A stretch of DNA of 13,993 nt from JAYSFC01 sp041913505 (GTDB lineage: Bacteria; Pseudomonadota; Gammaproteobacteria; Burkholderiales; Burkholderiaceae_C): positions 1 to 13,993 of the forward strand of contig JAYSFC010000103.1 in the NCBI GenBank assembly GCA_041913505.1. Direction: 5' to 3'. The notes beneath the pieces were generated by a model that worked only from the letters and a program-made list of their open reading frames with translations, had not been told where the DNA came from and did not search any database. Shown here piece by piece: positions 6,183-12,890 of this stretch. The translations under genes were made by a program, and so were the position numbers. Positions within the stretch are counted from its first letter, which is position 1. Each line of letters begins with the position of its first letter.

Positions 6183-7463
6183 ATGAGCATACGACAGTTG
6201 TTCCTCTTCTCCGCCCTGGCAAGCTGCGCGCTTGCGGGCTGGACCCAAACCACGCCGCCGCCCTCCGCGGCCCGCCTGACCCTCAACCAAGCGCTCACGG
6301 CCGCGCGCGACAACAGCGACGTGGCGTTGGCCCGCCACGCCCTGTCCGCCGCGCGCGCCGACATCCTGAGCGCCGACCATGCGCCCGCGCCCGTGCTGAG
6401 CACCAAGGCCGCCTCCATTGACCTGCAAAACGGCATCGGCGGCGGCAACCTCATCACGCGCAAGCGCATCGACAAATCCATCGGTATCGACTGGACTTGG
6501 GAGCGCGGCAACAAGCGCGCGCTGCGCACGCAGGCAGCCCAGGCCGCCGCCCAGGCCGCGCAGGCGGATGTCGAAGACGTTCAGATCCAGCAACTGCAGG
6601 CCGCGCTCTCCGCCTACTACGATCTGCTGGCGGCGCAGGAGCGCCTGCAGGAAACACGCGAGATCGCGCGCGGCATGGCCGAGCTTGACCGCCTTGCCGC
6701 ACGGCGCGTGAAAGCCGGCGACCTCGCCGAGCAGGATGCCGCGCGCACGCACATCGAAGCCGAGCGCGCGCGCATCGACACCCAGTCTGCCGAGCTCGCG
6801 CGCGAACAGGCTGCGATCACGCTGGCCCAGTTCACCGCGCGCGCACCGGCCCTGGAGGCCTCGCCAGCCGATTGGCCCGCCCAGACCGCGGGCCCCGCAC
6901 CCGGCGCCGACCTGGCCGCCTGGGCCGAATCGCGGGCCGACGTGCGCGCTGCGCTCGCCCGGGTGCAGGCGGCGCAGGCCGCGCTCGACAACGCCCAGGC
7001 GCTGCGCAAGGCCGACGTGACCATCGGCGCGTCGTACGACCACTTTCCCGGCACCTCGACACGGCTGCTCGAGCTGCGCGCGCAGATCCCGCTGCAGTGG
7101 GGCTACCGCTTCGATGGCGAGATCGGCCGCGCCCAGGCCGAGCTGAACCTGGCCCAGGAAGCGCTCGAAAAAACCCGGCGCCTCGCGCTGCTGGACCTGC
7201 AGTCACTGCAGCAGGCCGCCACCAACGCCGCGCAGCGCGCCGCCGGCTACGAGGGCGGCATCCTGCCACGCGCGCGCCAGGTCGCCCAAAGCGCCGAGCT
7301 CGCGTACACCAAGGGCGCCATCGCGCTCACCGATCTGCTCGACGCCCGCCGCACGCTGCGCGCCACCACGCTCGACGCCCTGGCCGCCCGGCTCGACTAT
7401 GCCAAGGCCCAGGGCAACTGGCTGCTGCGCACGCAACCCCAGGTGCTGCTGTCCGCGCCCTGA
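6183..7463 (+). CDS. TolC-family outer membrane factor of an RND efflux system (CzcC/CusC-like)
   Basis: Outer-membrane channel component, 426 residues, that would connect to the membrane-fusion protein encoded next and let substrate leave the cell. The N-terminus MSIRQLFLFSALASCALAGW is a Sec signal peptide, with cleavage likely after the ALA near residue 18. The mature protein has two outer-membrane-efflux repeats. They are rich in alanine, glutamine and arginine heptads typical of the alpha-helical barrel (for example AQAAAQAAQADVEDVQIQQLQAALSA cut into coiled-coil segments), and the C-terminal repeat contains YTKGAIALTDLLDARRTL, a common signature of CzcC-like proteins. I chose the ATG at 6183 because it places the signal peptide at the start; the open frame extends to 6126 but adds non-signal sequence. 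It is first in the operon, and the fusion protein gene follows after 30 bases. There is no lipobox, unlike CusC. Confidence 0.9.
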   Translation: MSIRQLFLFSALASCALAGWTQTTPPPSAARLTLNQALTAARDNSDVALARHALSAARADILSADHAPAPVLSTKAASIDLQNGIGGGNLITRKRIDKSIGIDWTWERGNKRALRTQAAQAAAQAAQADVEDVQIQQLQAALSAYYDLLAAQERLQETREIARGMAELDRLAARRVKAGDLAEQDAARTHIEAERARIDTQSAELAREQAAITLAQFTARAPALEASPADWPAQTAGPAPGADLAAWAESRADVRAALARVQAAQAALDNAQALRKADVTIGASYDHFPGTSTRLLELRAQIPLQWGYRFDGEIGRAQAELNLAQEALEKTRRLALLDLQSLQQAATNAAQRAAGYEGGILPRARQVAQSAELAYTKGAIALTDLLDARRTLRATTLDALAARLDYAKAQGNWLLRTQPQVLLSAP

Positions 7464-7493
7464 ACCGAACACCTCCGTTTTCCGAAGCTCACC

Positions 7494-8708
7494 ATGGTGC
7501 ATTCCACCTTTTCGCGTCCCATCGCCGCGACCTCCCCGCTCTCCCGCGGCTTGCTGGCCCTCACCCTGTGCGCCGCTGCCGCGCTGCAGGGCTGCGGCAA
7601 AGCCCCCGCGCCCGCCACGCAGGCCGAGGCCGCGCCCCCCATCGTGCAATCGGGCCAGCTGCGCTTTCCCGCCGGCCACCCGCAGCTCGCGCTGCTCACG
7701 GTGTCCGAAGCGCGGCCCGCCAAGGAACTCGTCGTGGACCTGCCCGCGCGGCTGGTCTGGAACGAGGAACGCACCCAGCGCGTGTACCCACCCTTCGCAG
7801 GCCGCGTGGCGGCCATCCGCGCGGACCTGGGCCAGACCGTGAAGACCGGTGCGCCGCTCGCGCTGCTCGCGTCGCCCGATTTCGGCCAGGCCCAGGCCGA
7901 CACCGCCAAGGCCCATGCCGACCAGGTGCTTGCCCAGCAGGCCCTCGCGCGCCAGCGCGAACTGTTCGAAGCCGGCATCGTGGCACGCAAGGACCTCGAG
8001 CAGGCCGAGGCCGACGCCGCGCGCACCCGCGCAGAATCCGCGCGCGCTGCCGCGCGCACCAGCCTCTATGGCGGCAACGCGGCCGTGAACCAGCAGCTCG
8101 CGATCACGGCCGGCATCGGCGGCGTGGTGGTGGAGCGCAATCTCAACCCCGGCCAGGAGTTGCGGCCCGACCAGTCCGGCCCCGGCACGCCCGCCCTGTT
8201 CGTGGTGACCGATCCCTCGTCGCTGTGGGTGCAGATCGATGCGCGCGAAGCCGACCTTGCCTCGCTGCGCCCCGGCGACGCCTTCACGCTGCAGGTGCCC
8301 GCCTACCCCGGCGAGAACTTCACGGGCCGCGTGATGGCCACGGCCGACGCGATCGACCCCAACACCCGCACGCTCAAGGTGCGCGGCCTCGTGCCCAACG
8401 CCGACCGCCGCCTCAAGGCCGAGATGCTGGCCACCGCGCGCGTGAACGAGAACCGCAGCAGCGGCGTCGTCGTGCCCGCCCAGGCCGTGACGCTCACGGG
8501 CACCGTGCACACCGTGTACGTGCAGCACGAAGCCGGCGTGTTCGAGCCGCGTACCGTCACGCTGGGCCATGAGGGCCCGCGCGAGGTGATCGTCACCACG
8601 GGCCTTGCCGCCGGCGACAAGGTCGTCACGCAGAACGTGCTGCTGCTGGCACGGCAGTTCCAGATGATCGCGGAAGACGCCGTCGCGAAGAAGGACGCGC
8701 CGCAATGA
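7494..8708 (+). CDS. efflux RND transporter periplasmic adaptor (membrane fusion) lipoprotein, CzcB-like
   Basis: Periplasmic adaptor of 404 residues joining the inner-membrane pump to the outer-membrane channel. The N-terminus has a positive segment, a hydrophobic run LLALTLCAAAA and LQGC with Cys34, a lipobox suggesting lipid anchoring. Next come a beta-barrel portion, the first lipoyl half FAGRVAAIRADLGQTVKTG, an alpha-helical hairpin (about 130-190, with the FEAGIVARKDLEQAEADAAR signature), the second lipoyl half IGGVVVERNLNPGQEL, and a barrel segment with the conserved DPSSLWVQIDAREADLASLRPG. The membrane-proximal domain follows. No His-rich N-terminal metal-binding extension such as that of CzcB is visible. 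The stop overlaps the pump start by 4 bases (ATGA), so subunit synthesis is coupled. Confidence 0.93.
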   Translation: MVHSTFSRPIAATSPLSRGLLALTLCAAAALQGCGKAPAPATQAEAAPPIVQSGQLRFPAGHPQLALLTVSEARPAKELVVDLPARLVWNEERTQRVYPPFAGRVAAIRADLGQTVKTGAPLALLASPDFGQAQADTAKAHADQVLAQQALARQRELFEAGIVARKDLEQAEADAARTRAESARAAARTSLYGGNAAVNQQLAITAGIGGVVVERNLNPGQELRPDQSGPGTPALFVVTDPSSLWVQIDAREADLASLRPGDAFTLQVPAYPGENFTGRVMATADAIDPNTRTLKVRGLVPNADRRLKAEMLATARVNENRSSGVVVPAQAVTLTGTVHTVYVQHEAGVFEPRTVTLGHEGPREVIVTTGLAAGDKVVTQNVLLLARQFQMIAEDAVAKKDAPQ

Positions 8709-11700
8709 AGCGCCTGATCCAATACGCCCTGTACCAGCCGCTGTTCATCGTCCTGGGCACGCTGCTGTTCGCGGGGGCCGGCTTCTTCGCCTTCAAGAGC
8801 CTGTCGGTGGAGGCCTTCCCCGACGTGACCGACACCCAGGTCACGGTGATCGCGCTCTACCCCGGCCGCGCACCCGAGGAAGTGGAAAAACAGGTCACGC
8901 TGCCCATCGAGGTGGCGCTGGCGGGCCTGCCCAACTCCATCCGCGTGTTCTCGCACACGCAGTTCGGCCTCTCGTTCAGCGTGGTCACCTACGACGACGC
9001 GGCCAACGTCAACATCGTGCGCCAGCAGGTCGCCGAGCGCCTGTCCAGCGTGGACCTGCCGCCCGGCGTGCAGGCCGAGATCGCGCCCAACGCCACGCCC
9101 GTGGGCGAAATCATGCGCTATCGCCTCAGGGGCGACGGCATCTCCACCACCGATATCCGCACCATCGAGGACTGGACCGTGGAGCGCGCGCTGCGCCAGG
9201 TGCCCGGCGTGGCCGACGTGGTGGCCATGGGCGGCGCCATCAAACAATACGAGGTGCAGCCCGACCTGGACAAGCTGCGCGCCTACAAGGTCACGTTCCA
9301 GAACCTGCTGGACGCGCTAGGGCGCGGCAACGCCAACGCGGGCGGCAGCTACGTGGCCCAGGGTGCGCAGCAGTACACCATCCGCGGCATCGGCCTGCTG
9401 CAATCGGCCGACGACATCGGCCGCATCGTCGTGGCCGCGCGCGGCGGCACGCCCATCCTGATCCGCGACATCGCCGAAGTCAGGACCGGCGCCGTGCCGC
9501 GCCTGGGCGTGGTGGGCCAGGACCTGGACGACGACGTCGTCACCGGCATCGTCATCATGCGCAAGGGCGAGAACCCGAGCGTGGTGCTCAAGGGCGTGAA
9601 GGACAAGATCGCCCAGCTCAACGCACGGGGCCTGCCGCCGGGCGTGCAGATCGTGCCGTTCTACGACCGCACCTGGCTCATGGACAAGACGCTGACCACG
9701 GTGTTCCGCAACCTCGTGGAGGGCGCGCTGCTGGTTTCGCTGGTGCTCTACATCTTCCTGTCCAACCTGCGCGCCAGCCTGGCCGTGGTAGTGGTGATTC
9801 CGTTGTCGCTGCTGGCCACCTTCATGGGCCTGAAGGTGATGGGCGTGCCAGCCAACCTGCTGAGCCTGGGCGCCATGGACTTCGGCATCATCGTGGACGG
9901 TGCCGTGATCGTGGTCGAGAACATCATGCACCGCCTGTCCGAGCGCGGCGAGGACATGGACGAGCGCGACCGGCGCGAGACCATCATCGAGGCCGCCAAC
10001 GAGGTGGGCCGCCCCACGCTGTTCTCGATGCTCATCATCATCGCGGCGCACATCCCCATCTTCGCGCTGCAGCGCCATGAAGGGCGCATCTTCCAGCCCA
10101 TGGCGCTGTCGGTGACCATGGCGCTCGTGGGCTCGCTGATCTTCTCGCTCACGCTGGTGCCGCTGCTGGCCTACTGGATGCTCAAGCGGCGCCTGCCGCA
10201 CGGCGACAACCGCGTGGTGCGCACGGCCAAGAGCCTCTACGCGCCTGTGCTGGACTGGGCGCTCGCGCACCGGCGCAAGGTCGCCGTGATCGCGCTGGCG
10301 GCCTTCGGCGTCACGGGCGTGGTGGCCTCGCGCCTGGGCTCGGAGTTCCTGCCGGAGCTCAACGAGGGCACCACCTGGGTCAACTTCGCGCTCTCGCCCA
10401 CGGTGTCGAGCGAGGAGGCCACGCGCATCCTGCGCATGGCGCGCAAGGCCCTGCTCACCGTGCCCGAGGTCAACACCACGGTGTCCAAGGCCGGCCAGCC
10501 CGAGGACGGCACCGACCCCAAGACCATCTCCATGGCCGAGATCTTCGTGGACGTAAAGCCCGAGGACCAATGGCGCCCCGGCATGACGCGCGAGAAGATC
10601 ACCGAGGAAATGAACCACGTGCTCTCGGCCATCCCCGGCATCGATCCCGCGTTCTCTCAGCCCATCCGCGACAACGTGCTCGAATCGATCTCGCAGATCA
10701 AGGGCCAGATCGTGATCAAGCTCGCGGGCGACGACCTCGTGGAGATGAAGCGCATCACCGATGCCATTGCGCGCGAGGTCAAGCAGGTGCAGGGCGTGGC
10801 CCGCGCCGAGATCGACCGCGACGGCCAGGTGCCGCAGCTGCTGATCCACATCGACCGCGATCGTGCCGCGCGCTACGGCCTCAACGTGGGCGACGTTCAG
10901 GACGTGATCGAGGCCGCGCTCGCGGGCAAGGCCGCCACCAGCCTCTGGGAGGGCGAGCGCAAGTTCGCCGTGGCCGTGCGCCTGCCCAAGGACGAGCGCG
11001 TGATCGCCAACCTGCCGCGCACGCCCATCGCCACCCCCGACGGCGGCTACGTGCCACTGTCGGCCGTGGCCGACATCCGCGAGGGCACGGGCGCCATGAA
11101 CATCGCGCGCGAAGCCGGGCGCCGCACCACCGCCATCGGCATCTTCATCGCCGGGCGCGACATGGGCTCGGTGGTGGCCGACATGAAGGCGCGCGTGGCG
11201 CAGAACGTGAAGATCCCCGACACCTACCAGCTCAACTGGTCGGGTGAATTCGAGAACCAGGAACGCGCCATGAAGCGCCTGTCGGTGGTGGTGCCGATCT
11301 CGCTGCTGCTGATCTTCGTGCTGCTGTTCGACGCCTTCAAGTCGTTCAAGACGGCCTCGCTGATCCTCATCAACGTGCCCCTGGCGCTCATCGGCGGCTT
11401 CATCGCGCTGTGGGTGCTGGGCATTCCGCTGTCGGTGTCGGCGGCCATCGGCTTCATCGCGCTGTCGGGCCAGGCTGTGCTCAACGGCGTGGTGATGCTC
11501 TCGGTCTACCAGCAGCTGCAGGCCGATGGCCTCAGCGTGGTCGAGGCCGTGCGCCAGGGCTCCATGCAGCGCCTGCGCACCGTGCTCATGACGGCGTTGC
11601 TGGCCATGCTGGGCCTGCTGCCGATGGCGCTCTCACACGAGATCGGTGCCGAAACGCAGCGCCCCCTGGCCATCGTGGTGATCGGCGGCCTCGTCACGGC

Positions 11701-11800
11701 CACGCTGCTCACGCTTGTGGTGCTGCCGGCTTTGTACGTGGCATGGTTCGCTCCGCGCAAGCCGGCACCCGACGCTACCGCGCCCGGGGTCACGGCATGA
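8705..11800 (+). CDS. heavy-metal-efflux type RND transporter (CzcA/CusA family)
   Basis: Inner-membrane proton-driven pump of 1031 residues (CusA 1047, CzcA 1063). It has the RND layout: transmembrane helix 1 near residues 12-30, a large periplasmic porter domain, TM helices 2-6 (about 335-500), TM7 near 525, a second periplasmic domain, and TM8-12 (about 860-1015). TM4 carries LGAMDFGIIVDGAVIVVEN, placing Asp392, Asp398 and Glu405 with the same spacing as the proton-relay residues Asp402, Asp408 and Glu415 of CzcA. This motif marks the HME-RND subfamily rather than the drug-exporting HAE subfamily. An AAGGA Shine-Dalgarno (8691-8695) precedes the ATG. The porter segment DNVLESISQIKGQIVIKLAGDDL differs from the wording I associate with CzcA, and the metal, if any, cannot be assigned. 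The stop overlaps the hydrolase start by 4 bases. Confidence 0.96.
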   Translation: MKRLIQYALYQPLFIVLGTLLFAGAGFFAFKSLSVEAFPDVTDTQVTVIALYPGRAPEEVEKQVTLPIEVALAGLPNSIRVFSHTQFGLSFSVVTYDDAANVNIVRQQVAERLSSVDLPPGVQAEIAPNATPVGEIMRYRLRGDGISTTDIRTIEDWTVERALRQVPGVADVVAMGGAIKQYEVQPDLDKLRAYKVTFQNLLDALGRGNANAGGSYVAQGAQQYTIRGIGLLQSADDIGRIVVAARGGTPILIRDIAEVRTGAVPRLGVVGQDLDDDVVTGIVIMRKGENPSVVLKGVKDKIAQLNARGLPPGVQIVPFYDRTWLMDKTLTTVFRNLVEGALLVSLVLYIFLSNLRASLAVVVVIPLSLLATFMGLKVMGVPANLLSLGAMDFGIIVDGAVIVVENIMHRLSERGEDMDERDRRETIIEAANEVGRPTLFSMLIIIAAHIPIFALQRHEGRIFQPMALSVTMALVGSLIFSLTLVPLLAYWMLKRRLPHGDNRVVRTAKSLYAPVLDWALAHRRKVAVIALAAFGVTGVVASRLGSEFLPELNEGTTWVNFALSPTVSSEEATRILRMARKALLTVPEVNTTVSKAGQPEDGTDPKTISMAEIFVDVKPEDQWRPGMTREKITEEMNHVLSAIPGIDPAFSQPIRDNVLESISQIKGQIVIKLAGDDLVEMKRITDAIAREVKQVQGVARAEIDRDGQVPQLLIHIDRDRAARYGLNVGDVQDVIEAALAGKAATSLWEGERKFAVAVRLPKDERVIANLPRTPIATPDGGYVPLSAVADIREGTGAMNIAREAGRRTTAIGIFIAGRDMGSVVADMKARVAQNVKIPDTYQLNWSGEFENQERAMKRLSVVVPISLLLIFVLLFDAFKSFKTASLILINVPLALIGGFIALWVLGIPLSVSAAIGFIALSGQAVLNGVVMLSVYQQLQADGLSVVEAVRQGSMQRLRTVLMTALLAMLGLLPMALSHEIGAETQRPLAIVVIGGLVTATLLTLVVLPALYVAWFAPRKPAPDATAPGVTA

Positions 11801-12612
11801 CAGGACGCACCGCCGTGCTGCTGCTGCACGGCCTGTGCAGCACACCCGACGAACTGCTCCCCGTGCAGCAGGCGCTGCGCTCGGCCGGCTGCACCGTGGT
11901 GGCGCCGCGCATCCCGGGCTACTCGTTCGACCCCGACGCCCCCGTGCAGCGGGCACGCCCCTGGCGCGAGTGGATCACGGCCATAGAAACCCAGGTCGAC
12001 GCATTGCGCCACGACCATGCGCGCGTGGCCATCGTGGGCATTTCAGCCGGCGCCTCGCTCGCGCTGGGCGCGGCCATCCAGTGCGGCGCGCGGCTGGACG
12101 CGCTGGTGCTGCTGTCCACCACGCTGCGCTTCGACGGCTGGGCCATTCCACGCACGCAGTGGCTGCTGCCGCTGGCGCTGTACACGCCGCTGGGCCGCTG
12201 GTGGAGCTACCGCGAAAAGCCGCCTTACGGTGTGAAGAACGAACGCGTGCGCGCCTGGATCGAGCGCGAGCTGCACCAGCGCCGCGTCTCGCGCGCAGGC
12301 GCGGCTGTGCTCGGCATCGGCCACCTGCGCGAACACGACCGCCTGCTGCGCTACGTGCGCGGCCGTCTCTCCCAGGTGGCCTGCCGCCGCGTGCTGGCGA
12401 TCCACGCGCGCGAGGACGAAGTGGCCAGTATCGCCAACCTCGGGCTGCTCGAGCGCGGCCTGGGCACACACCGCCTGCGCACGCTCATCGTCGACAACAG
12501 CTACCACATGGTGTCGATCGACAACGACCGCCTGCAGGTCGCACGCGAGACGGCAGCCTTCGTGGCCCCCGCCGCCACGGCGCGGCCCGCCACCGACCCC
12601 CAAGGGGCCTGA
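11797..12612 (+). CDS. alpha/beta hydrolase, EST30-like carboxylesterase
   Basis: Predicted 271-residue serine hydrolase with no signal peptide. It begins MTGRTAVLLLHGLCSTPDEL, with the oxyanion-hole HG at residues 11-12. The nucleophile elbow is GISAG with Ser83, the acid is probably Asp207 in HAREDEVAS, and the catalytic histidine is His237 in DNSYHMVSID. The NSYH-(x)4-D ending is characteristic of the EST30/carboxylesterase branch of the fold. A variable cap region, WAIPRTQWLLPLALYTPLGRW, lies at about 115-135. The ATG overlaps the pump stop as ATGA, and the acyl carrier protein gene follows after 2 bases. Because of the ACP and ketosynthase neighbours it could release or edit acyl thioesters, acting as a thioesterase, or hydrolyse an ester in the final product. 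This is inferred from context only. Confidence 0.9.
   Translation: MTGRTAVLLLHGLCSTPDELLPVQQALRSAGCTVVAPRIPGYSFDPDAPVQRARPWREWITAIETQVDALRHDHARVAIVGISAGASLALGAAIQCGARLDALVLLSTTLRFDGWAIPRTQWLLPLALYTPLGRWWSYREKPPYGVKNERVRAWIERELHQRRVSRAGAAVLGIGHLREHDRLLRYVRGRLSQVACRRVLAIHAREDEVASIANLGLLERGLGTHRLRTLIVDNSYHMVSIDNDRLQVARETAAFVAPAATARPATDPQGA
12602..12607 (+). promoter_or_regulatory. Shine-Dalgarno of the acyl carrier protein gene
   Basis: AAGGGG lies within the last codons of the hydrolase gene, 7 bases ahead of the ATG at 12615. It supports that start and translational coupling across the 2-base intergenic gap. Confidence 0.55.
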
Positions 12613-12614
12613 AC

Positions 12615-12890
12615 ATGAACAATGACATCTATACCACCCTGACGGGCCTGCTGGAGCAGAAATTCCACCTCGAACCCGAGAAGCTGCGGCCCGACGTCAC
12701 GCTCGAGGAACTCGGCCTCGACTCGCTTTCGCTCATGGATTTCATCTTCAACGCCGAGGACGCCTACAGCCTGCGCATCCCCGAGGAACTGCTCGACCCG
12801 CGCCAGAGCGGCATCACGCTCGCGCACATCTGCGATGTGATCGAGGGACAGATCGCCGCGAAGGCCGCCGCCCCAGGGGCTGGCCAGTGA
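12615..12890 (+). CDS. acyl carrier protein (phosphopantetheine-binding)
   Basis: Stand-alone carrier protein of 91 residues that would hold acyl intermediates on a 4'-phosphopantetheine arm. The four-helix fold is evident: helix 1 MNNDIYTTLTGLLEQKF, then the attachment motif LGLDSLSLMDFIFNAEDAY with Ser37 as the modification site, then RIPEELLD, and a last helix AHICDVIEGQIA. It differs from the housekeeping AcpP in keeping a DSLSL rather than DSLDTVE motif and in its C-terminal alanine-rich tail, so it is probably a dedicated carrier for the neighbouring ketosynthase rather than the main fatty-acid ACP. The start follows the hydrolase stop by 2 bases, and its own stop overlaps the GTG start of the ketosynthase. 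Confidence 0.95.
   Translation: MNNDIYTTLTGLLEQKFHLEPEKLRPDVTLEELGLDSLSLMDFIFNAEDAYSLRIPEELLDPRQSGITLAHICDVIEGQIAAKAAAPGAGQ
12875..12879 (+). promoter_or_regulatory. Shine-Dalgarno supporting the GTG start of the ketosynthase
   Basis: AGGGG lies 7 bases before GTG at 12887. The nearby ATG at 12891 runs into a stop after five codons (TGA at 12906-12908), so it cannot be the ketosynthase start. GTG at 12887, overlapping the ACP stop as GTGA, is the only fitting one. Confidence 0.6.

Noticed and set aside
6872..8572. 566-codon plus-strand open frame overlapping the outer membrane factor and adaptor genes
   Set aside because: Arg/Pro/Ala-rich shadow frame. The two overlapped genes have clear family motifs and signal sequences.
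9317..10849. Long 510-codon open frame on the minus strand inside the RND pump gene
   Set aside because: Its sequence is His/Arg/Gly-rich with no recognisable domain and lies fully antisense to a clearly conserved gene. High GC removes stop codons from such frames.
12597..12607. Hairpin hiding the Shine-Dalgarno of the ACP gene (CCCCCAAGGGG), with a similar CCCCAGGGG before the KS
   Set aside because: The spacing leaves a loop too small for more than about three base pairs, so it is not a convincing regulatory hairpin in GC-rich DNA.
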